A stretch of 64,000 nt of DNA from Calliopum simillimum. Taxonomy: Eukaryota; Arthropoda; Insecta; Diptera; Lauxaniidae. Under the pieces are notes generated by a model that saw nothing but the letters and a program-made list of their open reading frames with translations, ran no database searches and was not told the origin of the DNA. The stretch spans positions 46,784,101 to 46,848,100 of the forward strand of contig OX638371.1 of assembly GCA_951812925.1 (NCBI GenBank), written 5' to 3'. A program made the position numbers and the translations under genes. Within the stretch, counting starts at the first letter, position 1. Each line of letters starts with the position of its first letter. Positions 31,966 to 42,320 of this stretch are shown piece after piece.

Positions 31966-32019
31966 ATAAAATCCACAAACAAAAACATCAAATTTGAATC
32001 AGCAGCTGATACAATTTTG

Positions 32020-32165
32020 TTATCATTTTGATATACATTTCTGACACAAAATTGACATGTTTTTCAATGATATCAAAAATACATTTTTGATATCATTTTG
32101 ATATCCATTTCTGAAACAAAATTGACATGTTTTTCAATGATATCAAAAATATATCACTTTTATTA
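32020..32165. repeat. AT-rich GATATCAAAAATATATC repeat (left of PLE)
   Basis: Units built from TTTTTGATATCATTTTGATAT, GACATGTTTTTCAATGATATC and AAAATATATC match the 111-bp tandem units at 40790-41350. The same repeat resumes at 34935-35040 right of the Penelope-like block, so the latter was inserted into it. Confidence 0.7.
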
Positions 32166-32266
32166 ATATCGGCCTTATGTAGAATTATTAATTTTTGTAT
32201 TGGGCTTTGACCGTGAAAAATAAAAACACAAATCTTTGTTTTTTTTATTTTATTTTTAAATTTTAA

Positions 32267-32309
32267 AATCCGATATTTCGGCTAAAATTGCTAGCCATCA
32301 TCAGGGACT
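32267..32309 (-). ncRNA. hammerhead ribozyme of Penelope-like element, left copy
   Basis: Minus strand: AGTCC, CTGATGA, T, GGCTA-loop-TAGCC, GAAA, TATC, GGATT. Stem I AGTCC/GGATT has one G-U pair; stem III is minimal. Cleavage is predicted after the C of TATC. This matches the form described for Penelope-like elements (CTGATGATGGC...GCCGAAAnnTC). Confidence 0.85.
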
Positions 32310-32565
32310 GAAAACATAATAATATAGAAAAACGACAGTTTAAAAGTTTTATATCACAATTTTTAACAGAATTATAAACACAAGAACTAAATTTTTACTA
32401 TATAAAATTTAAGAAATTACCGTAAAATTTAAAATATTTTTTTTCTAAAACTAAAATTTAAACAAAACAACGTAGTTCACGTCTAGCAGTGTCATTGTCA
32501 ACTAAATTTATGTCTAAGAAGATGTTTGTAAATATGCGTGCAACCATCGGTGTCGGATTTGAAGT

Positions 32566-33611
32566 TTAACCTCTTATGTGTAGGTGTATTGATGATATGT
32601 AGCATCTCTTTCGTGTATCTTCGGTAGTAATTATTTTCTTGTTGAAGTATTTTGGTTTCGTCGAAGTTCGGTAAATTTTAAATGTGCAGTGAGCCGCAAG
32701 TGCAGTTTTGTTCTTGTTATTTGTTTTTATGTCCGATTTATGTCCCGAAGATCTTGTTTTTAATTTACATTTCGTTGTGCCAACATATGTTTTTCCACAT
32801 ATATCTGTTCCATTACCTTTGCATGTTATTTGGTAAATCAGATTTGACTTTTCCATTTTATCTATGTTGCTTTTTGTGTTGCCATAAACACTTCTAAGGG
32901 TATTGTAGGGTTTTGGAGCTAACTGAAAATTGCTTTGGTTATAAATGTTGGACTTTTTTAATTTTTCCGTGTAACCGTGTACATACGTCACATTTTTGTA
33001 AATTTTTGGTTCAGAGTTACTGATATTATTGTTGCTGTTGGTCGTTTGCTGCTCAACCTGTCGTATTAGGTGTCTAATAGTGGCCTCAGGAAAATCATTA
33101 ATCTGAAGAATGTTTTTAATTTTAATTTTATTTGCTTCATGAAAAACCGCATCACTTATATTGAGTACTTTTTGAATAAAATTATCAACGTTTTCTTAGG
33201 ATGTTTGGAAAAGAAATTTATTAGTCTGCCTGATGCAGTTGGTTTTTGATACCAATCTGTTTTTAAAACGTTGTTAGCTCTCATCACAATTGTGTCTAAG
33301 TATGGTAATCGTCTCTCGTACTCTTCTTCCTTGGTGAATTTTATATTTCTGTTATATGCGTTTAATATTTTCAAACTACTTTCGATCGAATCTGTTCTAA
33401 CTATTGCGAAGATGTCATCTACGTATTTCGTTAGCAGTCTTGGTTTTGGTTCAACATTTTCTAAAAATTTGTCGAACACTTCTTCCATCACGATATCTGC
33501 AATGATTGGGGAAATTGGAGATCCCATAGGCATTCCTTTGAGCTGGCTATAAATAGTATCTTCATATTTAAAAAAGTTATTCTCCTTAATACAAAATTTG
33601 TGAATTTCCAT
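32566..33611 (-). pseudogene. Penelope-like RT/GIY-YIG polyprotein, C-terminal half (left)
   Basis: Starting at 33611 the frame shows LKGMPMGSPISPIIADIVME, the RT catalytic box YVDDIFAI, NRNIKFTKEEE, RLPYLDTIVMR and the KPTASGRLINFFSKHPKKT block typical of Penelope RT. The endonuclease part has YVGTTKCKLKTR followed by GHKSDIK, the GIY-YIG-like end of the family. The two parts are in different frames across 32991-33156 and the first half of RT is missing, so this copy is inactive. Confidence 0.85.
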
Positions 33612-33620
33612 AAAAAGGGT

Positions 33621-34665
33621 TTTGGAATGCCTATGGGATCTCCAATTTCCCTAATCATTGCAGATATCGTGATGGAAGAAGTGCTCGACAAATTTTTAGA
33701 AAATGTTGAACCAAAACCAAGACTGCTAACGAAATACGTAGATGACATCTTCGCAATAGTTAGATTCGATCGAAAGTAGAAGAGTACGAGAGACGATTAC
33801 CATACTTAAACACAATCGTGATGAGAGCTAACAACGTTTTAAAAACAGATTGGTATCAAAAACCAAGTGCATCAGGCAGATTAATAAATTTCTTTTCCAA
33901 ACATCCTAAGAAAACGATTATTAACACCGCCAAAAATTGTTTTCAAAAAGTACTCAATATAAGTGATGCGGTTTTTCGTGAAGCAAATAAAATTAAAATT
34001 AAAAACATTCTTCACATGAATGATTTTCCTGAGGCCACTATTAGACACCTAATACGACAGGTTGAGCAGCAAACGACCAACAGCAACAATAATATCAGTA
34101 ACTCTGAACCAAAAATTTACAAAAGTGTGACGTATGTACACGGTTACACGGAAAAATTAAAAAAGTCCAACATTTATAACCAAAGCAATTTTCAGTTAGC
34201 TCCAAAACCCTACAATACCCTTATAAGTGTTTATAGCAACACAAAAAGCAAAATATATCAAATGGAAAAGTCAAATCTGATTTACCAAATAACATGCAAA
34301 GGTAATGGAACAGATGTATGTGGAAAAACATATGTTGGCACAACGAAATTTAAATTAAAAACAAGAATCTAGGGACATAAATCGGACATAAAAACAAATA
34401 ACAAGAACAAAACTGCACTTGCGGCTCACTGCACGTTTAACAAACATTTACCGAACTTCGACGAAACCAAAATACTTCAACAAGAAAATAATTACTACCG
34501 AAGATACACGAAAGAGATGCTACATATCATCAATACACCTACACATAAAAGGTTAAACTTCAAATCCGACATGGTGATGGTTGCGCGCATATTTACAAAC
34601 ATCTTTTTAGACATAAATTTAGTTGACAATGACACTGCTAGACGTGAACAACGTTGTTTTGTTTA
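33621..34665 (+). pseudogene. Penelope-like RT/GIY-YIG polyprotein, C-terminal half (right)
   Basis: RT box YVDDIFAIVR at 33736-33765, then from 33800 RLPYLNT and MMRANNVLKTDWYQKPSASG through the connection region to YVGTTKFKLKTR at about 34330, an in-frame stop at 34370, then GHKSDIKTNNKNKTALAAHC and the natural end (RREQRCFV) at about 34665. The stop, the deletion and the missing RT fingers make it non-functional. The linker is preserved here, unlike in the left copy. Confidence 0.85.
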
Positions 34666-34814
34666 AATTTTAATTTTAGAAAAAAAATATTTAAAATTTT
34701 ACGGTAATTTCTTAAATTTAATATAGTAAAAATTTAGTGTTTGTGTTTATAATTCTGTTAAAAATTGTGATATAAAATTTTTAAACTGTCGTTTTTCTAT
34801 ATTATTATGTTTTC

Positions 34815-34857
34815 AGTCCCTGATGATGGCTAGCAATTTTAGCCGAAATATCGGATT
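34815..34857 (+). ncRNA. hammerhead ribozyme of Penelope-like element, right copy
   Basis: AGTCC 34815-34819, CTGATGA 34820-34826, GGCTA/TAGCC stem II, GAAA 34845-34848, TATC to 34852, GGATT 34853-34857; further T/A pairing (TTTT with AAAA) can extend stem I. Same sequence as the left copy. Confidence 0.85.
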
Positions 34858-34937
34858 TTAAAATTTAAAAATAAAATACAAAAAACAAAGATTTGTGTTT
34901 TTATTTTTCACGGTCAAAGCCCAATACAAAAATTATC

Positions 34938-35045
34938 AAAAATATATCAAAATGATATACAAAAATTGCATATCAGCAGCTGATACATTTTTGATATCAT
35001 TTTAAATACAAAGACAAGAAATTGACAAATTTCCTTGATCGGGTA
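34938..35045. repeat. AT-rich GATATCAAAAATATATC repeat (right of PLE)
   Basis: Continues the repeat at 32020-32165 and ends with CCTTGATCGGG, the same terminal motif as the 40773-41361 element. Confidence 0.65.
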
Positions 35046-35184
35046 AAAACCAATGAAAGTTTTTCATTTTAAGACCGGACTAAAATAAAAAACGCTCAAA
35101 CTGGTTCGAAAACTATCAGCAGGTGAGCAAATGCAGTCAAAAATCAAGTAAATCAAGTAAATAAACAAATCAGCTGTTTACTAA

Positions 35185-35580
35185 ATGCAGAAGCTGTCCT
35201 CTGTCAGCGGAAAATTTTCATTTGCATTTTTACGTCTACCACATTACTTTAATAATATTATTAGGTACAAAATGCACAAAAAGGTAGCACCACGGCTGGG
35301 TTGGCTTCAAAATGTGACGACCTATTTATTCCCTCGCTCAAATGATTGTTTTTATTTTCGGTTGGAAACCACAAGAACTCTAAGTCGCCGCCATCATGTA
35401 CCCTACGTATGACTTCGCACAATCCAAAAAATATACGTAGAGCAAAATGAAATTTCTTTAGAATCTAAAATCCAGTCATTCATGGATAATTATCGCCCTT
35501 CGCCTAAAGCGCAAGCTGAATCCGAATACCAAAAGCTCTTAGCAGAAGTTAGTTCCCAAATATGGTCCATAATTCTTTAA
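35185..35580 (+). pseudogene. unidentified coding remnant with one stop
   Basis: A 75-codon frame (35185-35412; KVAPRLGWLQNVTTYLFPRS) ends at a stop and continues in the same frame as IYVEQNEISLESKIQSF, MDNYRPSPKAQAESEYQKLL and AEVSSQIWSIIL to 35580. The composition after the stop looks like real protein and the first part has a basic/hydrophobic start. I do not recognise the family. It may be a single-exon host gene broken by one stop, or a diverged duplicate. Confidence 0.4.
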
Positions 35581-35589
35581 AGTTGCTCT

Positions 35590-36430
35590 CCTTTAATGTA
35601 AGTTCTTTCATTGATGTAAACCGTAGAATACTAATATTTAATATGTTTAACATTAAAAATATACCAACTAACAAAATATTTTATTTTTAATTATTTTTAA
35701 GTTTAGTTCACGATAGAGAGAGTTTAGTTGTTAATTTTGTTAAGTAATTTTTTCATTGAGAGCTTGCTTCTCATAGCCTGAACACGATGCTGGCGGAATG
35801 TTTCTTTCGGTTGGAGAAATGTTGTTGATTGCTTGTATTTTATTCTCCTTCTGCTTTTGGCTAGCAGAATAATTTTTGTTTCTAAGCAACTATTTTTTTA
35901 TTAATTTTTAGTAGGTCAGCTTTTTTTTATTATTTGCAACTTAAAACCAAATAAAAAACGAGTACTCACAGCTTTTTTATTTGATATTTTGATTTATTTC
36001 AATTTAGGAAAATTTTAAAAACAAAATTTATAAACAATAAAATTTATTTGTTTTTATTTTTTAACATTTAGAGGTATATTACGATTAATTTTTGAAAACG
36101 TAACCATTTTAATCAAAAACTTTTAGTAACCGATTGCCACAAAATACAAAACTACCAACACTACATAGTTTTTTTGTCAGCCGAATTTTGTGAAAAATCG
36201 TTTGGCTATTGACAAACTGAATTTAAGCAGCGTTTTTTTACTCTGAAATTTTTTTTTTTTTTCAAAATTTCAACGGAAATAGAAAAAACGCTGCCGAAAT
36301 AACAAAATTTTTTGTACTGCTTTCACAAGGCAATTTCTTATTGTTTCTCGCTCTGTCGGCAACCGAAAAAAACGTTCCGCTCACATTGTGTTCAGGCCAT
36401 TAGTTGTTTTATTTCTCAATTAGAGCTATA
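35590..36430. other. AT-rich DNA with a weak inverted repeat
   Basis: ATAGCCTGAACACGATG...GGAATGTTTCTTTCGGTTG (35776-35820) is imperfectly inverted at 36345-36403, so a small TIR element of about 630 bp is possible. GTATATTACGATTAATTTTTGAAAACGTAACC at 36073 recurs at 38385, just outside the element at 36434-38387. No gene. Confidence 0.45.
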
Positions 36431-37135
36431 TTATACCCTTTTCACACTGGCATCGAAAACGGATCGTTTTTCATATCATTCGTTTTTGAGGCAAAAACTT
36501 GTCAAAACGGCTGGTTTTCCATACAAATAAAACGTCAAACAAAAACATATGAGAAGTGGTTTTCTACAAAAACGAGCCAAACTGTCAAGTTCAAGTTTAA
36601 ATGATTTATTGAGACAAAAGGTACTTAAACATTTAACTCATATATACAAATATGGAACAATAACAATAAATGATATATTCAGGGCTGTAAAAGGAATGGC
36701 CATTGAAAACAAGTGTGATTGTGAATAAATGTAGTAAATTGTAAATGTGGTGAATTTTTCAATGCCATATTTGACACTATTAATTTAAAATCAAAACAAA
36801 AAAAAAAACTTAATTTTGAGATTTGTTGAAACATCAACCAAATGACCGACATTAAAATCATGTGCAACGCCAGAAACCGTTCTCCAGGAGCTTTTAAATG
36901 TGCAGCCATCCAAAAGAACAAACAAAAAATTGACACTTTCGTTCAACACCATGACTAAATTGCTGAACAAAAGAAGTTCAATTGGTTGGCATCGCTGTTG
37001 ATCCACTGGAGTTAAAGCTCTTCCCAGCTGTCTTGTGCCACATAATGAGTTTTTGCCGTAAGGCCTGCATTATTGTTGTAATATGCAGTTAATGACCAAC
37101 CTAACTGCTTCAACATACAACGAAAGCCAAAACGT

Positions 37136-38074
37136 CCCAGCAAATCCTGTAACCGTTACCAACCTTATTATATAATAGTTACAAATCTCGTATTATACCA
37201 GTTACATTTCTTCTAGCATTGGGAAAAAAATAACCACATTTTCCCTATCAGTGTGATCGTGCATCCTTGTCTTATCAATACGACTATCTCATCAATAAAA
37301 ATAATAGAAAACTATAGCTATCTCTTTCATTTTTTCCAACTCCTTTTGTAGACATTCTTTCGATTTATGTAAACAAATAAAAATCAAATTGAAATTTTAA
37401 AAAAATTATTTTAATGTCATGAATGAGTTACAATTTTTTAAATGGATGATGGGCTTAGGTTATGAGGCTTCGGCATAATTTTGAGCTGTTTGCCAACAAA
37501 TTTAGTTACATTTGTATCGTATCAGGATGGCGATCTGGTGCAACCGACGCACTGCCCCCTGCTGGTATTATCGGCACAGATTTCAGCAACATGCGTGGTG
37601 CATTACTGCGATCAAGTGCCACTTTTGCACGAAAATCTTCAGCTATTAATTGAATGGCGTCTTCTACGGGCATGTTGCGATGTTCTGCAGGTTGACCAGG
37701 AACATCTTCGTTGGGAAAAATAACATCAACACGTAGCTTCAGACGATCCACAATCGATTCAGCATATTTCCTTTAAATTTTACAAAAATGAGTTTATACA
37801 AAGTAACAATACAAACGGAACTTACGAGTTTTTCCGATTAACAACAATATTTTCACAGTCATTGTTTGTTAATGTTGTTCGATTGACAATAAATAACAAT
37901 TCAATTTTGTTCTATGTCAACTTGATATTTTTTGAGTAAGGGAGCAAGGCATCTTTTCGTTTATATCTTTCCCTTTTTTAATTTCTTTGTGGAAGTAAAT
38001 TTTGAAAAATGTATCGTAGTATGTGTTAAATGGGTCAGTCCATAATTCAATATGGTTACGTAGGATTTGCTGGG
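37136..38074. mobile_element. CCCAGCAAATCC TIR element, copy 1, with host-gene cargo
   Basis: CCCAGCAAATCCTGTAACCG at the left and GGATTTGCTGGG at the right. The outer 260-340 bp on the left and 195 bp on the right match the copy at 61074-61814 in inverse orientation; the centres differ. Here the centre holds a neosin/NCOA5-like exon pair. Terminal similarity with unrelated cargo is the pattern of gene-fragment capture (Pack-type) elements. Confidence 0.65.
37506..37863 (-). pseudogene. neosin/NCOA5-like gene fragment with intact intron
   Basis: Minus strand: exon GACTGTGAAAATATTG...AAAAACTC (DCENIVVNRKNS, to 37826), GT-AG intron 37825-37771 (55 bp), then exon from 37770 in frame: KYAESIVDRLKLRVDVIFPNEDV and PAEHRNMPVEDAIQLIAEDF. 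This resembles NCOA5 and fly neosin, where an anticodon-binding-like domain is followed by EHRNMP.DDA. About 45 residues usually found between FPNEDV and EHRNMP are missing, joined without a frame break. The frame stays open across both exons for about 90 codons. Gene assignment is from memory of the family and moderate. Confidence 0.6.
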
Positions 38075-38390
38075 GTATTCTTGGAGAAGTATTGAAATTG
38101 GAACGGGCGAAGGCATGTATGTGGATTGGATTTGAAGCAGGGCTAAAAGAGGAAATTCGCGTTATAAGTATTTTATACTTCAATCAAGCACAGAAATTTC
38201 CATAAATAAAAAGCTTGTAAAAAATGTTTCTTTTTTTTTTTTTGTTTTTCAAAAATTTTCCGATTGTTATGACATCAGCTGTCATGAAAAACCAGAAGTT
38301 CAAGTGTGAATACAATTTTAAACATCTCGTTTTGAAAACGAATGATGTGAAAAACGAGCCGTTTTCGAAGCCAGTGTGAAAAGGGTATTA

Positions 38391-39105
38391 CGATTAATTT
38401 TTGAAAACGTAACCATTTTAATCAAAAACAGCCAAAAAAAACTTTCCGTGTGTCGGGAGCAAGCACACATTCATCTTATATTAACGAATATTTTTTTAGG
38501 TATTCAGTCCTTCTATTCAATTGTATTAAGCATTGAACAGAATGATGAAGCTGTAGTATGCCGCTGTAGTACAAAATGTAGTATAGCAGACGATGAAGCT
38601 CTTCGAGAATTTCTATGAACAGAATGGAGAAGTTTGCTGCTTATGGAATAGAGTTGCCAATCTTATTTCGTTATAAAAATTGCATAAATTTTAAAATTAC
38701 CTAAACTTTTAAAACTTAAAATTATTTTCATAATTTTATTTGCTGCTCTTTTTTATGAAATTATCATGAATTTAGCGCTAAATGAACCTTTAAATCATTA
38801 AATAATTTTTACAAATTTATTTTCATCAATTCGGTAACATTGTTCTTCTGTCAAAAAGCATGCAGCAAGCGACAAAGTTGAAAAGTTTGAACTTTGTACT
38901 CCACCGCAAGCTTCAGCTACAGCGTTAACTTCACATTGTGTTGACGAGTATTAAAATATGTGTAGTCTACTTTTGACAGTTTGTCGCTTACTTCGTACTT
39001 CAAGCTTCAGCTACACATTCTTTTCAGCAGTTAATTAGCATGTAGCGTTTTCCTGTACCTTTTTTAAAATTTTTAAGTGTGTTACTTAATGACATTTATA
39101 TATAG
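38391..39105. other. no firm gene; one exon-like frame
   Basis: The frame 38440-38618 (IQSFYSIVLSIEQNDEAVV..., ending ALREFL) follows a TTTTTTTAG acceptor-like site at 38500, but I do not recognise it. TCAGCTACA phrases at 38928 and 39008, with CGACAAA/TTTGTCG, form a loose inverted repeat. The rest is AT-rich. Confidence 0.35.
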
Positions 39106-39230
39106 AAAATTGATTTTTTAATTGAACTTTTAGTCATATATTTGCAAAGATCGACTTACATATAAATCTATCAATGCATTTTTCTAACACATAATTATGA
39201 CAAATCAAGGAACGGATTAAAAACACGGCT

Positions 39231-39277
39231 ATAGTGACATATGTTTCGTCTTTCGCCACAAAGACTCATCAGACTAT
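39231..39277 (-). ncRNA. hammerhead ribozyme, copy 5
   Basis: Minus strand core identical to copy 1: stem I ATAGT/ACTAT, CTGATGA (39272-39266), six-pair stem II, GAAAC, ATAT, GTC (39238-39236). Confidence 0.9.
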
Positions 39278-39370
39278 TTTTGTTGTAATTATAATTATAT
39301 TTATTTTACTAAATTAATTATAATTGAAAAATTGCAAGTTTGAAAACTTTTTGTGTTTTTGGTCTGGGCG

Positions 39371-39424
39371 TGAGTTGAACCAAGGAACTCGCGGTTGGTA
39401 GCAGAAGTCGTTACCACTGCACCA
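39371..39424 (-). promoter_or_regulatory. tRNA-like pol III promoter, copy 5
   Basis: Minus strand A box TGGTGCAGTGG (39424-39414) and B box GGTTCAACTCA (39381-39371); the last B-box base is A instead of C. Confidence 0.7.
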
Positions 39425-39772
39425 GCCTTGCCCGGCTGCGAAGCCGACTTTTGCCAGTTTTGTTTGTGTTTTAATACGTATTGATATATCATAATTGTTG
39501 TTTTGTGTTATTTATTGATATTTGGTATAGTTGTTCCTTTGGAACAAATTCAATACCGATTGCATGTGTTTCCACCTTATCAGGGCGTGTTCTCCCAAAT
39601 AACTTTAAGAATTTTTAAGTGTGTTACTTAATGATATTTATATATAGAAAATTGATTTTTTAATTGAACTTTTAGTCATATATTTGCAAAGATCGACTTA
39701 CATATAAATCTATTAATGCATTTTTCTGACACATAATTATGACAAATCAAGGAACGGATTAAAAACACGGCT

Positions 39773-39819
39773 ATAGTGACATATGTTTCGTCTTTCGCCA
39801 CAAAGACTCATCAGACTAT
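39773..39819 (-). ncRNA. hammerhead ribozyme, copy 6
   Basis: Minus strand core identical to copy 1, 542 bp from copy 5; cleavage between 39778 and 39777. Confidence 0.9.
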
Positions 39820-39912
39820 TTTTGTTGTAATTATAATTATATTTATTTTACTAAATTAATTATAATTGAAAAATTGCAAGTTTGAAAACTTTTTGTGTTT
39901 TTGGTCTGGGCG

Positions 39913-39966
39913 TGAGTTGAACCAAGGAACTCGCGGTTGGTAGCAGAAGTCGTTACCATTGCACCA
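39913..39966 (-). promoter_or_regulatory. tRNA-like pol III promoter, copy 6
   Basis: A box TGGTGCAATGG (39966-39956) with one change from copy 5, and B box GGTTCAACTCA (39923-39913). Confidence 0.68.
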
Positions 39967-40125
39967 GCCTTGCCCGGCTGCGAAGCCGACTTTTGCCAGT
40001 TTTGGTTATGTGTTAATACGTATTGATATATCATAATTGTTGTTTTGTGTTATTTATTGATAGATTTATATGTAAGTCGATTTTTGCAAATATATGACTA
40101 AAAGTTCAATTAAAAAATCAATTTC

Positions 40126-40743
40126 CAATAATATTTATAGTTTTAAGTTTATTCATTGTAACATTATAAAGTTTCAAAAAAACATTACTTACTTTGTTTT
40201 TTTTTTTTGCATATTTTTCAAACGTTTTTCCAAATATTTTTTAAAGAAAAAATTCATAATTTTCATGACAGAACAATCAGATGCAATATAAATGCATATT
40301 AAGATTGAAATTCAAGCTTTAGATTGAAGGCATGGCTTGTGCGCCGTCTACATGTTCCAACTTACCTGCGCAAGCTTAGTTTACGCAAAAAAATCTTTGG
40401 AAATTTAAAGAACGAACTGATTTTAAATCAGTTTTATTAATTTTAAGAATTTTTAAGAGTGTTGCTTAATGAAATGATGAAAATTTATTTTTAAATGAAC
40501 TTTTAGATAATGTTAACGGAAGGTTTGAATTAAATTGCTTTCTCAATGTGAAGTTATTTATTAACTGACGGAAAATAAACTTTAACGTTCAGTTAAATTT
40601 AACTGGCACAATTTTTTCAATTAAAATTTAACTGGCAGATTAAAATAAATTCAAATATTTTTTGAAATTCATATGGAAAAATTTGAAATGTTTACATTTT
40701 TTGAAAACATTGTAAAGGGAAAATTTTTTTATTTATTCACAAT
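40126..40743. other. no gene recognised
   Basis: AT-rich spacer between the HHR units and the gypsy element; nothing supported. Confidence 0.4.
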
Positions 40744-40747
40744 ATAT

Positions 40748-41758
40748 TGTTACGAAATTTCCTGTCTCTTATCCCGATCAAAAAAAGTATATCAAAAATA
40801 TATCAAAATGATATCCAAAATTTGTCAGTGACATACAAGATTTTGATAAAAAAAGGATATCACAGTGATATACAGAATGTAACGCTTTTTGTATATCACC
40901 ATGATATCAAAAAAAGATATCAAAATGATATACAAAAAAAGGATATCAGCCGCTGACAAATTTTTGATATCATTTTGATATACATTTCTGATACAAAATT
41001 GACATGTCATTCAATGATATCAAAAATATATCAAAATGATATACAAAAAAAGGATATCAGCCGCTGACAAATTTTTGATATCATTTTGATATACATTTCT
41101 GATACAAAATTGACATGTCATTCAATGATATCAAAAATATATCAAAATGATATACAAAAAATGGATATCAGCCGCTGACAAATTTTTGATATCATTTTGA
41201 TATACATTTCTGATACAAAATTGACATGTCATTCAATGATATCAAAAATATATCAAAATGATATACAAAAAATGGATATCAGCGGCTGATACATTTTTGA
41301 TATCATTTTGATATACATTTCTGATACATTGACAAGAACTTGACAAGTTTTTTTGATCGGGATGATGATAATTTCAATCTCTTACTGTTTTCTGAGTTTG
41401 ACCACTGGATTGTGTAGCAATCAAAAACATACACTTTATTTAGTTATAAAATGGTTTATTTAAATCATAAATGTTTATTTTCACACGGTACAATTGTTTA
41501 TTTCACTATTTATTTCATTCAAAATCTAATATTATTATTATTATTGCTTAAAATCAACTATGTGGCGCCTCTCATGAACAGCTCCTTTTATACCCGGATG
41601 AACGTTCTTGAATTGCATTGGCGAAACATCTGGCAACAACGTTGATTCCCTCGGCTAATAGTTTCTTGACAAAACTTGGCACCACTGTTTTTATGGACAT
41701 CTCAAACTGTCAAGTACTTTCGTGAAGTTTCTATTTGTTTGTGCTTGTTTTCGTCACA
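40748..41758 (-). repeat. gypsy 3' LTR (with 589-bp insertion)
   Basis: About 420 bp of LTR sequence split at 40772/41362 by a tandem-repeat element. It matches the other LTR apart from the insertions and one indel (about 47 bp around 47956-48003). Confidence 0.9.
40773..41361. mobile_element. tandem-repeat element with CCCGATCAAAAAAA inverted ends
   Basis: CCCGATCAAAAAAA at the left is the inverse of TTTTTTTGATCGGG at the right; the interior is about five 111-bp units (tcaatgatatc at 41011, 41122, 41233). The uninterrupted site in the other LTR (CTCTTATGACGATAA) shows insertion at AT. The unit is rich in TGATATCA and ATATC palindromes. Related sequence lies at 32020-32165 and 34938-35045. 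The superfamily is unclear; short ends plus central tandem repeats recall Helitron-related (DINE-like) elements, but canonical ends are lacking. Confidence 0.65.
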
Positions 41759-41769
41759 CTGCCCTCCTC

Positions 41770-42320
41770 TTAAACTTGTTCGTCCCAAGAGATTCACTGT
41801 CGCCTCCATATGGCGTTAGTCTTTCAATGTGTACCACTTTTAATTTACCTTTGTTAACGGGGTATTTTTGGATTCGATACACAATATCGTTAATCCTTGT
41901 GACGATCCGGTAAGGTCCCTCCCAATGAGTCTGTAATTTAGGGGACAAGCCCCGTTTTCGTTGTGGGTTGCGTAGTAGCACTAACAGCACGCAGGTCATA
42001 CCGAGCTTTTTTCTTGTCGCAAGCCAATTTAGTACGTCTCCTGATAAGCTCGTGTATATCAGCCAGATCTTCTCTTTTTCGCGGAATGCAACTCAAGTGG
42101 AGCCCCATATCGACCAATCCAATTTTTGATGAAAATGTCTGCCACTGTTTTTGATTCTTGATTGGGAATGGGATATACATACTTCTGGCCACTTACTGAA
42201 GTAATCAATTACCACAAGGATGTATTTATTTCCTGCATTGCTGATTGTAAAAGGTCCAGCTGTATCCATGGCTATCCTCTCAAATGGAGCTCCAACGTTA
42301 TACTGATGCATTTCTCCGCG
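41770..42320 (-). pseudogene. gypsy integrase, C-terminal half
   Basis: Minus strand pieces: APFERIAMDTAGPFTISNAG and KYILVVIDYFSKWPEV (start of the catalytic core, 42300-42190), then MARSMYIPFPIKNQK shadowing a frame change, REDLADIHELIRRRTKLACD and KKKARYDLRA (42120-41990), and HWEGPYRIVTRINDIVYRIQ (about 41920-41860), the GPY/F module that binds DNA at the end of Ty3/gypsy integrases. At least two frame changes. Confidence 0.85.

Larger units (their letters stand above)
32193..33611 (-). mobile_element. Penelope-like element, 5'-truncated copy (left, minus)
   Basis: Penelope-like elements encode an RT fused to a GIY-YIG endonuclease and carry hammerheads in their terminal repeats. This copy contains the second half of RT (33611-33156), linker, GIY-YIG region (32991-32566), a 3' non-coding part with hammerhead, and the end GTCAAAGCCCAATACAAAAATTA. 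It is joined head to head with 33612-34937; the last 90 bp of both copies are near-perfect inverses. Head-to-head truncated pairs are common for Penelope. Confidence 0.88.
33612..34937 (+). mobile_element. Penelope-like element, 5'-truncated copy (right, plus)
   Basis: It begins abruptly within RT (MGSPISLIIADIVMEEV from about 33621), has an internal deletion of roughly 75 bp after IFAIVR (33765-33780), and continues to the same 3' end as the left copy. The joint at 33612-33620 is the head-to-head junction. Confidence 0.88.
36434..38387. mobile_element. PIF/Harbinger-type element, 1954 bp, TSD TTA
   Basis: Left end TACCCTTTTCACACTGGCATCGAAAACGG is the inverse of CCGTTTTCGAAGCCAGTGTGAAAAGGGTA at the right, flanked by TTA at 36431-36433 and 38388-38390, the 3-bp target typical of PIF/Harbinger. 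A frame near 36840-36910 (TDIKIMCNARNRSPGAF) weakly recalls the catalytic region of Harbinger transposases. A second TIR element (37136-38074) sits inside. A solitary end of the same family is at 49225-49320. Confidence 0.75.
39106..40125 (-). mobile_element. two full tRNA-HHR units in tandem (minus strand)
   Basis: Two complete copies of the 1-2 kb family in direct tandem, 542 bp apart, with tails (TTAATTGAACTTTTAGTCATATATTTGCAAA) between and at both ends; the right-hand tail (40056-40125) is inverted. The longer period compared with 383 bp comes from about 160 bp that includes GATTGCATGTGTTTCCACC and the tail, so this locus probably shows the full unit. Cleavage at 39778/39777 and 39236/39235 would release a 542-nt RNA. 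Confidence 0.85.
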
